Position numbers and translations under genes: made by a program | In this document: positions 8,636 to 20,554 of the stretch, in pieces | Layout: every line of letters begins with the position of its first letter | How positions within the stretch are numbered: the first letter of the stretch is position 1 | The notes under the pieces: generated by a model | Seen by the model: only the letters and a program-made list of their open reading frames with translations | Told to the model about the DNA's origin: nothing | Database searches by the model: none | Assembly: GCA_035236585.1 (NCBI GenBank) | Contig: CP141127.1 | Coordinates: 51,768,001 to 51,832,000, forward strand | Source of the DNA: Warburgia ugandensis | Taxonomy: Eukaryota; Streptophyta; Magnoliopsida; Canellales; Canellaceae | Length of the DNA: 64,000 nucleotides | Reading direction: 5' to 3'

Positions 8636-11600
8636 AGCTGTGACGACCCGGGTTTTTGAAAACATGATTTGTAAAGTATTTTGAAAGGCAGGGCCCTTAA
8701 GAGTGTAAAAATTTTTCGCAAAACAAAACAGCAGAAATTCTTTTCTTTAGAACTTGTTTTGAAAACCCAAGTCACCACTTCATACATAACATAAGTACAA
8801 TTTGTGTACAAAATAAAATTCCATTGAAGGAATATACTTTTATTAAACTCAGGGATCCATCCAAGTGGTTCACAAGATCTGACCAAATCTAGTACAATAC
8901 TTGTCCAAATTACATAATCCAAAACTCAAGCTCACCATACAATAAAACTCTCAACAAATAAAAATACATGTCTTCAAGGGTATACCTTGAAGATTATTCT
9001 CTTCAAGTCTTCTATAGTCTTCAGCTCCTAAGTCTCCTTCCCTGGATCTGAGATATTGCAACAAGTACAATATCTCAGCAAGCAATGCTTGGTAGGGGAT
9101 TCAAGAAACATAATAATTGACAATGTATTTCCAATCCTTCATAATCTCGTTATCCTCAAACATACTCTTTATTTTGTAAGTTATGTATATCTATATACAT
9201 ACATACCCTTCATGGGTAAACCAATTAAATTTGTGAAAATAGTGAAATATCATTCCCAACTAAGCTGATCAATTCTCTTTATTTTGAGAATTTAGTATTA
9301 CAGCTAATCTTATACTGGGAATTTCCCTTCATGGGAAACATTGGTAATATACAATTACCTAGCATTTCATTATGCTATAACATAAGGCATTTCACCATGC
9401 CTCGTTCCCATATGCATCATAGTGCAAAATAATCGAAAGGTTGCTATCTTTGCCTCGATCCGTACTAGCGCGCTCGGATAACTGCCCTGTTCACCACTGA
9501 TACCACGGTGGAAAATATTATGTCACTGCCCGTATGGGGGGCAAGACTTTCACAGTGGTGGCCTTCCCATAATTGCCACCACCCGACTTTTAGCCTCTCA
9601 TTGGGCAAGGTATCATCATATCATCAATTTTCAAGGAGCGGGTGGCCAAACCCTCATAACTCCTCTAGCAATAGCATCCCCTAGGCTCATGCCTATTAAA
9701 ACAAACTCACAAGCCTCCAAGCTTGTATGTAAAATAGATTTCATATATATCAGACCATACGTCTGTTTACTTAGGGCTGAAATATTTTCTAGTTCCCTAT
9801 TCACTTATAGTTTAGTCCTTAACCATCTTATAGGTGTTTGGTTGGATCATAAGGTTTTCAAGAGATATACTACAAGTATTATCATTACTCTTGTCAACAT
9901 AAGATCATGAGTACAATCATGAATATCTCATGTAAATGCATTCATCAAATCCTCCTACCTTTAAGGATTGATCTCTTTTCCCCAATCTTCCATGATCTTG
10001 ACCGATGTATGTAATCTGTACATCCATACATATTGTCAATATATAAATTATGAACAATCCTATTGATCACTAGATCTGATGTTTAGAATGATCTTTAGAT
10101 CATTCATATCTAAGTATTTTTCTATCTCTAAGTCTTTGTATGTTCATCTCCTTGATCTTGATCTTTCATAGATCCTTTGATTGACAATCTACTCATGTTG
10201 ATAAAGATCAAGGTCCTAGATCTTCTATCATCTAGTTCTTCTTTGATCTAAGTTCAGTTCTTGGATCATCCCTATGGAGGATGATCTTGGTTTTCTTCCT
10301 TGAATCACCTTTGATCAAGGGTTTGGATTATCTAATCTAAATAACTATAACAAGTATACTAAACATACATACCAAGTACAATATAGTGTTCTTATCTTTA
10401 TTGTTCTTGATCATCCAAGATTTAATAGATCTTGTTTGATCATCCTTATCCGACTTCTTGTTTTTATTAGGGTTAGGTAATTTACTAACCTTTTATGCTC
10501 TTATGATTATTATTCAACCAGTTAATGTGCATGGTTGAAGGTAGCTTATTCAAGCCTAAATCTAGATTGCTCCTCTTATTTCCAATTGGCTAAGGCTTAC
10601 TAGTTGAATGGGTGAACACAAAGTGGTTACTTCAATCCTCATGTAAGGAGGCGTTTAGACCTCACAAACGTCACCGAAGGTAGGGGAAGAGCGAGGCTCT
10701 ATTAGATAACCCCCTTAACCACTATGTTCATCATTCACTAGAATGACCATAGCTCAACCTTTCATAAGGTTCCTATAAGCATGTTTACCCTAAGTACTCT
10801 TTCTAATGGATTTTAATTAAGTCCATGAATATTTATAATGTCATTCATGGGGTTTATTATTCTTTTCCTAATTTGGGCCAAGGATTTGATAATCCTTATA
10901 TTGTCCTACTAACTATAGCCCTTACTAATTAAGTCCAAAGTACTCCATTCTTATTTGTGTCATGAAACTCTACTTTCTCATTAGAATGCATTTTTGATGT
11001 TTTATGCTCTTTATCTCATAACAAGTAAATCTACTACTAACATTCAACTATAAATGAATTATAAATTTAAAGCATAAAACTACTTAATTTAACATTAAAT
11101 GAAAATGAGACAAGGTACTTAAATTAACTCTAGCAACTTATGATAAGAATGAACACATAAACTCTAAATGTTATACTAGCATGCTTTATAACATAATAAC
11201 ATAAAATGAAACTAATTAGATTTACATTTTTAGAACCCTTGTTTTTATGATCCAACCATTTGATCTTAGATCTTTGCCTTTGATTAAGGACTTTAGTTAT
11301 ATTTAGAGAATTTTCTCTATTAAGGTCAAAAGATCACATTGATCTATTTTTATCATAATCCATCCATGATTTCCTTGGATTTCATCATATAAACAATTAT
11401 TCTTTCCATCCCAAGGATCTGATCACACTTGATCTCATTGATCAAGTGGGTCCCTTTGTATTTTTTTTTTTTTTTCTATCATAAAGGATAGATCCCTTAA
11501 TATATCTCATATATATCCAATTTAAACATAGATATAACTTTATTTAAGTATTAGATCATTATTAAAACATGTTTCTAAGATCTGATCATCTCAGATCTTG

Positions 11601-11812
11601 AAAATCTATGTAATTGGAAACTTAATTCTTAAATACAGAAAGTTTTTATTGAATAACATGTCATTTTTATTATTCTATAAGAAAATAGAGGTTTCAAGCT
11701 TTCCATAGCTTCTTTCCGATCTCAATTTGGAGTTCAGATGACTCTGAATTGATCTGGAAGTTCACGGTCCTTCCTAGGGCCTAGATTTGATCTGGGCCCA
11801 AGGAAGGAACGG

Positions 11813-12125
11813 CCAATTAGTCGGGCGGAACGGCAGGCGGAACGAACCGAGCGGAACGAACCGGGGTCGTCGGGCGCGTCCGCTGGGAAGAAACTCCCAA
11901 GCGCGACTGCGGGACGTCCACAGACGCGGACGGGACGAGCGGAACGCCCGTCGTCCGCGCGCGCCGCAAACCGGGCTGTCGCTGGGCGCGTCCGCTCGTC
12001 CTTTTTATGGACGCGCCTCCATTGCGCTTGAACCGACGCCCCACGCGTATCGCACGCGCCGTTCCGACGGTGCGTCACGCGAGCGTCTTGGGCGTCGTAC
12101 GACCGGAGATCGGACAGTCCCTTCT
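11813..12125. other. CpG-dense core of LTR A (right copy)
   Basis: This is the counterpart of 2440-2745. It differs by several substitutions and short indels within repeated CG words, more than the surrounding LTR does. Confidence 0.7.
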
Positions 12126-12753
12126 GGACCGTCCAATCAATCCTCTTGCAATTGAGGGCCCAAAAGGTCTCTGATTTTGATGAAACTTCTACCCTTGGGG
12201 TTTTTGACCCTTACGGATCGATTGGTACAGTCAGATTTCTCATCGGAGCACTCCATCATCCCTAATTAAGGGTTCTGTTGTTTACTTTATTTTTATCTTT
12301 TTATTACCAAAATTAATTACCGTAAAATAAAATTTACATAAAACATTACTAAAAATATATGAAAAGGATTTCCACTTACTTGATTGGGGAGAAAACCTGA
12401 TTTACATGCCCAATTAAAAAAAATACCTTGTTGATGACGATATAGCCTAAAATCCACCTTTCGCGTAAATACCGTTGTTTGAACCGTTGGATCTTGAAAT
12501 TCCTTTGGGGGTTTTGTAGAATAGATGTGTTGGGATGTTTTGGACGGTGGAATTGATCAAATTAGATCTAGAACAGAGTGCCTAATTGAATTTAGGTCTC
12601 TTGTTCTAATCTAAAAAAAAAAATAAATTGGAAAGAGACTTAGCTCTTGGAAATTTTGGGGTTTTGAGAGGGATTCTAGATCTAATTTTTCAAGAAGATT
12701 GAAGATAATTTCGTGGGGATTGTATGAGGATTTTTGGAAGATTTTTGGGGTTG

Positions 12754-12761
12754 TATTTATA
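12754..12761 (-). promoter_or_regulatory. Probable TATA box of the A1 5' LTR
   Basis: TATAAATA on the minus strand, identical in context to the left LTR. This copy would drive the element's transcript leftward. Confidence 0.5.
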
Positions 12762-13364
12762 GGCATTTTGGGTCTTTTTCATGATTATAATATGTTATTT
12801 TTTAATATAAAATGGCATGAAAGTCTTCATGCCTAACTTTTCTTCCCCATGACTAGCTGATCTTTGTTGACCCATGTTTCACATGGGCTGCTGATCAAAT
12901 TGTTTTGGGGACGTGGTGGTCCCCATGTGGGCCCCATGTGGGCCCCACATGGTGTAAAAAGTCCGTTTTGCCCTTTATGCATAAAACTTTGGGTTTTATT
13001 CCCATGATCTCGGATTTGAGTGTACTTAGTGGCGTTGGATTCGTATTTCTCAATACATTCTAAATTTTGATGTTTCATAATTTGATTTTTAGATTATTTT
13101 GATTTTTGGGTAAAATTACTATTTTACCCTTTTTGTCCAAAAAATGAAAAACTTAAGGATTTCTCATTTGAATTCGAAATTTGTCGTGCATACAGTCGTT
13201 TTGAAGGGTTTGCTAAGTTTAAATTTCAATTTTACATATCTTATTATTTGATTATACTTTTAAAAAGTATATTTTAAATAACCCTAATATTTCAGCCCGA
13301 AATATCTAAAACTCAAACTTTATTGATTTTTCTGAATCAATTTACAAAAATTGGGGTTATTACA

Positions 13365-13719
13365 GCTATGGCGGTGGCAGAAACCTCTGGAAACTAGGGT
13401 TTCTAGAGGAATCTAGAGGAAGAAGAAGATGGGGTGCCATTATCAAAATGGCCCCTGTGTTTTCTGTCTTTTTCATTTTTAATTTAAATTACAGAAATGC
13501 CCCCAATCTTTAAACGGTCGTAACTTCTACATACGAACTCCGTTTTCTACGTTCTTCGAGGCGTTGGATTCCATTTTTCGAGTAGAATCTAATGGTACCA
13601 AGTTTTATTACAAATTCCTTCATTTAGTATTTTAAATAAAGTAAAATATTTAACACTGTTTATTTCCCATAGAATGTCCAATTTTTGTTAAAAATACCGT
13701 AAATTGCTCGGGCATTACA
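13365..13719 (-). repeat. B1 3' LTR remnant (U3 part)
   Basis: This matches 19580-19952 closely and ends gctcgggcattaca. A1 inserted into it; the first bases gctat would be the A1 target site. In the intact copy the insertion point lies about 6-10 bp from the TATA box, on its U3 side. A 14-bp stretch present in the right LTR (around gccgccattgg) is absent here. Confidence 0.88.
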
Positions 13720-16700
13720 TTATTACCCCCTTAAAAGAATTTCATCCTCGAAATTCCACAAATCCTTACCTTCAAGTCAGCTGTCTTCTTGATCAGACAT
13801 ATTCTTTTTTAGAACTCCCTTTAAACTCGAACTACGAAAATTCCTGTGCTTTATTCCCATACCTCTATTGTCGACGAATCCATTATTCTGTTATCCAATA
13901 CTCTAAGTGGGTTAATACTTGGAGTAATGTTGTCCTTAAAATGCTAATCATACTATCTTGTACCCAATTCTAGGCACGTTCTCAATTCATCCTTGCTATA
14001 ATTCCTTCCACAAGGCCTTACACATATATATCGTCAATATATCTTATCCGTTTTCTTTAAGTATATATGGACCACTTTCGCTGCGTACTCTGATACATAG
14101 TCCCGTGCGTGCCAGTTTATCATTATTAGTTTCTATTTGTATTTCGTGTTGCTACCCATCCATAGATGCTTATACTTTTCTCATCATGTATAGGATAGTC
14201 TCCTCATAGGATCATGCTTCTTTATTCATGTATAAATTACTCCATACTTCTTTGAGATCATATGATCTTATTTCTCCTATTTCATTTTGAATAGCATAGG
14301 ATAATCCCTTTTTCCTCTTGTCTTCCATCTAGTGATCTATTCATCATCAATGACCCCTTCTAATGGTTGGTTGTATGTCATTAGCAAGAGTCCCAAAAAG
14401 CTACATTCTTTCCTATATGTCTAACTTTTTCTTCTTATCTTCTTCATTTTATATTTTCCCCCAAGATACTTCAATAGCTGATATGGTATCATGTGCCCTA
14501 CAGCCAAACCCTTGATTAACTTCGAATTTCAACTGTCTATCATTTTCCATATGTGACTTGATTCCTCAACCAAAGTTACATTCAAAATAAAATCATGAAA
14601 GCCAATTAGTAACATCTTCCATCAAGGACCTTATCATATACTGAAAGTAGAATGTCCTAACTCTATATCCAGTTTCATAATTATTGAATTCATTAAACGC
14701 TTTTCTCCGTGAAGATTTTATCCAAACTCATGTCAAATGTTCTCGTCCAGAGGCCTATCTCACTATTCACATCAATTTGTCATCAGGATTTTCAGCAATG
14801 TTCCCATTTATGCAAAACAAAAAGTCTCTTATTCATAACTGAGTACCCTTACTAGGTCATGGTTGAATCCTTTGTCATCATCCTCTTTGTCCTTTCTTTG
14901 CTTGATGGTTTCCTTCGTAACCTTTCTGTCCAAAAATTCTATACTCAATCTTGTTAGGAAATTCCTTCAATTGATTTTTTGTACTTGGTATATGCACATA
15001 ACAACTAACTTTTTGTCTAAAGGCAAAGTAACCTCAAATCTCACCTTATAATGTGCTGGCCACCTCAACTTTTCTCCTTCCATTCCCTATATCAATATGT
15101 TGTTCAATCTTTTATTAATGCTTTATCGTTAACCATTTGGTCTTAATTGTCAGGGGTATCATCATCATAAGTAGTGGTTTTCTCAATTCCTCAAATTTTA
15201 TCTTTCAAGTGCCTCCTCATACTTAGCTTATAATAGCAGTTCTCGTTCAATAGCTACTATATCAAGTTATGCTGAAGCTGTTAAATCAACAAGTTTAACA
15301 ACACTCAGGTAAGCATAATACATTTTCTTAGACATAGAAAGACTTTATTTGATTACCTAGTGATCTCTTTCCAGATATATCTATGTCATAAGCTCAAGGG
15401 TCTCTAAAGTGATCAGTACTTATTTGCCTTTCTTTTCAATCCAAGTCAACAGTATTTCTCAGACCCAAAGTAATTTCTTCACCTTGTCATGGTAGCCACT
15501 AAGGTTGAAAAATCTTTCACATTGGTTTAGATCACTTCTTATTTTTGCTCCTATCTCAGTTGCCACTGTCCTTATCGTACTCATAGCTCCTTCATGATGT
15601 GGCCTAATCAACTGACCTCATACCCTCAAATGACTTAGTCTAACAAGTACTTCTTTAAGGGAAAACTCATGTCTAAATACTTATAATATTCCTCTGAGTA
15701 TATAACTTCGACTACTGTCTAATAGATACTAACATATTTGATTAATTAGGGTGGGATACCTTTGTTTAGTCAACAATACTCTAAAGGTAATGACTAAATA
15801 ATGGCCTTAAGATATTTGGTCTTCCAATCTATGATAGCAAGACCTCAATTCAATCCTTGATGGTACCCTACTTGCAGAAGAAAGACAAATGGATAAGTCA
15901 TTGTCTTGGCTTAATTCCTTTTTCAATATACCTTATTTACTCATGTAGTGGCAAGGTAGGATATCACCAAATTTTCCTTTTTATGGACTATATCCATTGG
16001 TGTTCCTCATAAGCTAATGGATCCGATAAGATTCTAATTGCAATAATTGATATAGGCATCAAACCATTTGTAGAATTTAATTTCTAGTTGGTCACCATTC
16101 CTCTTCGAAAATTTTCATGCAGCATAATGTCCTTTCATTCAATGCTCTACTCAAAGTCTTAAACCCCATATGCTTTCTCTCTTTTATACTCTTTTACAAT
16201 AAAATCACCAACTCAAGTAGTATTATTCCTTCAAATTTGATTGGTTTGACCTTCCCATCGGATTCAAGATGAAAAATTTGTATGTATCTCCATAAAGTCA
16301 TGATCTTCTTCTTTTGAATATTCAATATTTATTGAATACTTATAGTTACATCTATATCTCTTTCTCTCTTTTCTTCAAAATCCTCACTTTTGTCTTCCTA
16401 GATCAATGTCTTCATGTGCTTTGTTGCATATACTCAATCTTCTTATCAGACAGGAGAAATTTAATACCTCCAAGAAATGTTGAAATTTTCTAATATCATC
16501 GAAATCCTTAATTGCCTATAGCCTCAATAAAATTCATACAATGTCTTAATAATGGCATTGACGTTTTGGCCATGCTATACTTCTCTTACAAGTTCATGTT
16601 AGGATCAATATATTATCATCCCTAGTATTATTATCAAAATCTTTTGATAACTTAGTCAAATTCATTTCCCTATCATATTCGTGTTATGTTCCTCTTAATC

Positions 16701-17340
16701 ACATAATATGTCAATTGTACATCTATTATACTCAGGTTGTCATTATTAGATAGCACTTCACTCTTCATAAGACTCCTATGAAGTTATCAAAAATTGAGCT
16801 AAGTCCTTCAGGATCCATACCTTTGTGATCTAGTACGAGTCACAGTTATCCCCTATTATCATCTTGTATGCTCATCAAAATCTTTTCAAAGTCTGTCTTT
16901 TACATCTCCTATCATATATCATATGATAGTGTACTCATATTATGATATTCTTTATAAGGGTAAGATAGCCATCTAGGTTCTTCGATTTTCTCACCTTTGG
17001 TGAGATTACTCTATTACAGGTCAGAACTATCTACTAACAAGTTCACTATCATCTTCATTTATCATTCTCATCATAATCTAATTTATATATGAGTTTCCAC
17101 GTTTGCACCACTGCACAACAATCCTTATTGATAAGATTTAAGCCATCCAATATCTAAGTATTTGCTAGACCCATCTCCTTTTTCACCTATTTGTTTATGG
17201 TGAAATGCCTTGAGCATTAATATTGTAATCCTCAAATAGAAGTAGTCATCTCTACTACTTCTATTTATACTACTTCTTCTTGATTTTCTCTATTGTCAAT
17301 GACCCTTAGACATGCTGGACTGGCTGTGAAAGGATAAAAC
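13720..17340 (-). mobile_element. B1 internal region, no recognisable coding sequence
   Basis: The longest frames are under 90 codons and show no retroelement motif. The left edge holds a purine tract (complement of 13721-13737), preceded on the minus strand by tttcgaggatgaaattc, the nucleotide form of the usual end of plant Ty3/Gypsy pol. The rest is AT-rich and alignable by eye (roughly 85-90%) with 42344-44117 plus 48851-50662, and with the reverse complement of 62775-64000. Conservation of this non-coding interior in three copies suggests amplification in this state. Confidence 0.75.
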
Positions 17341-17356
17341 CTGGGCTCTGATACCA
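17341..17356 (-). other. B1 primer binding site, tRNA-iMet
   Basis: Reads TGGTATCAGAGCCCAG on the minus strand, two bases inside the LTR: the standard initiator-methionine PBS of plant LTR elements. Confidence 0.9.
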
Positions 17357-17755
17357 ACTGTGACGACCCGGGTTTTTCCATGCATTTTTAAATGCAAGAT
17401 CTAAATTCCTAAGGCAGGATGCATCCCTATTTGAAAAACCATTTTATAAAAACAATGCAATGCAGCGAAAAATCTTTAGTTTTGAACTCATTTTTGAAAA
17501 CCCCGAGTATCATTTGTTTTCACAACAATCAATGTAGTTTTTGAAAATTTCAGAAATCTTAAATGTCTTCCCAGGTCTATCTAGTCAGAGCTCACAACCC
17601 AACTGTAAATAAATACAAATACATGTCCAAAGGGTAGAGTGTTTACTTACATGTATAATTGTCTCCTTTTGATTTTTCTTGCTCGTAGCACTAACATTTT
17701 CTAAGGCGTCTTCTACTCGTGAATGGAGCTATTCTAAAAAATGTTAAGGATTGGG

Positions 17756-17774
17756 TGAGTATACACTATACTCA
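17756..17774. other. Conserved LTR palindrome (B and C families)
   Basis: tgagtata-cac-tatactca is an 8-bp inverted repeat with a 3-base centre. It is also found at 20906-20924, 28111-28129, 39935-39953, 51033-51051, 59052-59070 and 60135-60153. In B3 it is split by insertion of C2. It is kept in every B and C LTR that covers this position, while flanking sequence varies. Confidence 0.85.
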
Positions 17775-19568
17775 GTAGGAGTCTATCACTACTAGTTTTA
17801 TAATGCATGTTATGTTTAAAATCATATGCTCTTTAAAACATGTGCATGTTTGAACACTCATGTTCAATATCAATATTAAAAACCATTGCCGAATTGGAAT
17901 ACTGACGACTTAAATAATCGCATAATCCAAGTCAAAAGTATCATATATATCATAAACATAATGATATGCATAAGATGCTCAATTGAATCCAACTCATGGA
18001 TATATGGTATGGTCGACCAACCTCATGTCATGCCATATGCAATGCAAGTAAATCCTCAAAACATAGGGCCCACTATGCCCACGACCTCACCGCCGTGTGG
18101 TCCCCGGGTACCTGGGGACACTCGGTCATAGCCTCCACGGGACATATGACACGTCGACATAGTGTCATGACACCAGTGACAGCCCCCTGTACCACATGCA
18201 GTCGACGTAGGGACATGCCTTTTTTGGCGGGGTACCCTTTCCACCTAATAGTGGTAGAGGCTGGGAGGCCACCCCATACCTCTTGGCATAGCGCCCACGA
18301 GCTTACTAGTCCAAATCATGTACAATCAATCAAGAAAAAACCTCTTTTTTAAATCCTGTCCTCTTTAGGTCCCTCACAACTGCCTACCCAGCGTCTTTTG
18401 GTAACCCTCAAGGACATGCAATTTTTCAAAACTCATTGGCCAAAAATCATGCAATTTATGCGGTTTGCAAAACATGTCTATGCATAATGTATTTATCACA
18501 TGCATGCTGAATTCATTTATATGCTAAACAAGTCATATATAAAATTAAGTCATGCTAAACAAGTCATATAATTTATACTTAAAACATGCATTCTCAAAAC
18601 AATCATGGGCTCTTTTTAAAAGTCTAGTAGCGATAGAGCACTTACCTCGAAGTCTCTTAGAGTCGCGTCCTTCATCACTCAAGCCGACACTGGGTCTCAT
18701 TTATAAACTCCTAGATATGAATGGATAACAAGGAGTCCTTATCAATTTCGATCTATTTAGAAATTTGATCGCTCGATCTTCCTTTTTATGGTCTATGGGT
18801 CCTTAACTAGTTCATTGTCAGGCTAGATCCTATGATCCTAATTTTATAGTTTTATTAGGTCCGCACATCATGGTTTCCAAGACGCGTGTGTGCCCTGGTC
18901 GAACCAGGACCCATGCCTGCATGTCGTGCGTGCCCAAAGGCCATGCCAGGGACCACGTTTGCACACGCACATGCATGCCCAGGCGACAAGCTATGATGCG
19001 CATCCTGGATGGCATCATGCGAACACACCTTTGGCGTAGGCAAAATGCACCTTGGCTCCCGGGCCGCCCATGCGTCCCGGTCGAGCCAGGACTATGCCTG
19101 GGACTCACCGAGGCCACGCCCATACATAGTCGTGCGCCCCCGTGCACAGTCGCGTGCCTGGGGTCCATCCATGGGCTCAATCAGGTGTGCATCACGCACC
19201 ACACCAAAAAAGGCATGTCCGGTCTTGGGTCCTGCGATTTTCGTCCAAAAAATGCCAGATCCAACCTGGATCTAACCTGGGGAAGTGGAAGGGAAGAGGA
19301 GGGGAACCTGGGCGATGTCTGGCTCGATGGGTCGGTAGACCCATCGAGTCTGGGTTTACTTCGTGCTTCCCAGCCAGAAAATTGATCTGGTCAGGGAAGA
19401 AGGGAAAACAAAGGGGAGTCGTGAGGGGCTTACCTCGGCAAGTCTGGAGCAATGCCCATTGCCGGCGGTGGGGTTTCTTCACGTTGAAACCCTAGCTGCC
19501 GGAATCCTCCCTTGAACAGTCAGAGAAAGTGGAGGATAAAGGGATGGCTGAGGAGGAGGGAAAAGGTC

Positions 19569-19576
19569 TTTTTATA
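19569..19576 (-). promoter_or_regulatory. Probable TATA box of the B1 5' LTR
   Basis: TATAAAAA on the minus strand, about 380 bp from the U3 end. The equivalent in B2 is at 41924-41931. Confidence 0.5.
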
Positions 19577-19952
19577 GCCTTGCTATGGTGGTGCCGCCAT
19601 TGGCGGTTGCAGAAACCTCTGGAAACTAGGGTTTCTGGAGGAATCTAGAGGAAGAAGAAGATGGGGTGCCATTATCAAAATGGCCCCTTGTGTTTTCTGT
19701 CTTTTTCGTTTTTAATTTAAATTATAGAAATGCCCCTAATCTTTAAGTGGTCGTAACTTCTTCATATGAACTCCGTTTTCGACATTCTTTGAGGCGTTGG
19801 ATTCCATTTTTCGAGTGGAATCTAATGGTACCAAGTTTTCTTAAAAATTCCTTTGTTTAATATTTTAAATAAAGTAAAACATTTAACACAGTTTATTTCC
19901 CATAGAATGTCCAATTTTTGTTAAAAATAGTGTAAATTGCTCGGGCATTACA

Positions 19953-20554
19953 CTATCACTACTAGTTTCACAATGCATGATATGTTTTAAACCATATGTT
20001 CTTTAAACCATGTGCATGTTTGGACACTCATGTGATGCCATATGCATGCAAGTAAATCCTCAAAAACATAGGGCACACTATGCTTATGACCTCAGCGCCA
20101 TGTGGTCCCCGGGTACCTAGTGACTCTCAATCATAGCCTCCACGGGGCATATGACACTTCGACGGGTGCCGTGACACCTCCAGTGGTAGTCCTCGTTTAC
20201 CACAACAATTGAAGTGAGGACAAGCCATTTTGGTATGGTACCCTTTCCACCTATAGTGGTAGAGGCTGGGAGGCCACCCCGTACCTCTCGGCATAGCGCC
20301 CACGAGCTTACTAGCCCAAATCATATACTATCAAGTAAGCAAGAACCTTTCTTTTTTTCAAAACATGTCTATGCATGTATCATGCAGATAAGAATCATTT
20401 TTCAAAACATGTCTATGCATGTAACACATGTCTTGGCAATATATGTGCAATGTATTTTTCATATGCATGCTAAGTTCATTTATGAAATCAATTCATGCTA
20501 AACAGGTCATGTGCATAAGGATGTAACATAAGTTTATATGATATACGCATAAAG
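19953..20554 (-). repeat. H: older B/C-type LTR, first fragment
   Basis: It starts inside an LTR at ctatcactactag, just past where the conserved palindrome would be, because B1 inserted there. It follows B-type LTR sequence (comparable to 40390-40990) to 20554, where C1 interrupts it. The start of this LTR lies left of the window's B1/A1 nest. Confidence 0.8.

Larger units (their letters stand above)
1..13364 (-). mobile_element. A1: Ty3/Gypsy chromovirus-like LTR retrotransposon, left LTR cut by window edge
   Basis: The element reads on the minus strand: 5' LTR at 8639-13364, primer binding site at 8624-8635, decayed gag-pol at about 4040-8522, polypurine tract at 3997-4012, and 3' LTR from 3996 leftward past the window start. 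Base 1 aligns with about 9371, so roughly 730 bp of the left LTR are missing. The domain order PR-RT-RH-IN is that of Ty3/Gypsy. The C-terminal motif (IPLVKV then EATWE) and the very long LTRs suggest the Tekay/Del chromovirus group, which is an inference from motif memory. The right end abuts B-family LTR sequence (gctatggcgg), so A1 is nested in B1. The left target duplication lies outside the window. Confidence 0.93.
8639..13364 (-). repeat. A1 5' LTR (right copy, complete, about 4.73 kb)
   Basis: On the minus strand it begins TGTAATAACCCC and ends GGGTCGTCACA, giving TGT/ACA termini. It repeats 1-3996 and adds the part of the left LTR that lies outside the window. Contents are the GATC-rich segment (about 9960-10450), a T-run at 11461-11475, the CpG-dense core (about 11813-12125), a TATA-like box at 12754-12761, and the palindrome region at about 12926-12953. 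ORFs of up to about 120 codons are compositional. Confidence 0.94.
13365..19952 (-). mobile_element. B1: LARD-like non-autonomous LTR retrotransposon, left LTR disrupted by A1
   Basis: The visible parts are an LTR remnant (13365-13719), a non-coding interior (13720-17358), a tRNA-iMet primer site (17341-17356) and a full LTR (17359-19952). The interior is about 3.6 kb, and I recognise no gag, protease, RT, RNase H or integrase in any frame. Its two ends still look like Ty3/Gypsy ends. Copies B2 and B3 share the same interior. The rest of the left LTR should lie left of A1, outside the window. The right end adjoins ctatc inside another LTR (H), so B1 is nested there. Confidence 0.82.
17359..19952 (-). 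repeat. B1 5' LTR (complete, about 2.6 kb)
   Basis: The plus-strand start is tgtgacgacccggg and the end is gctcgggcattaca, so the termini are TGT/ACA. Landmarks are the palindrome tgagtatacactatactca (17756-17774), a segment shared with family C (about 17990-18340), a GC-richer block with many catgc words (about 18850-19210), a TATA-like box (19569-19576) and the U3 start. ORFs of up to 171 codons in the GC-rich block lie on both strands, lack any motif and are not supported as genes. Confidence 0.92.

Noticed and set aside
13704..15051. Possible small genes in the B1 interior (60-90 codons)
   Set aside because: Not conserved as frames in B2, and no recognisable product.
17341..17356. tRNA-iMet-like sequence considered as a tRNA gene
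   Set aside because: Only the 3' acceptor complement is present, at the exact PBS position. No cloverleaf is possible. The same holds for 8624, 27746, 50645 and 62777.
18870..19495. Several overlapping frames of 90-171 codons in the GC-rich part of the B1 LTR
   Set aside because: They overlap in both directions, have no domain or low-complexity signature of a known family, and are not preserved in B2 or B3.
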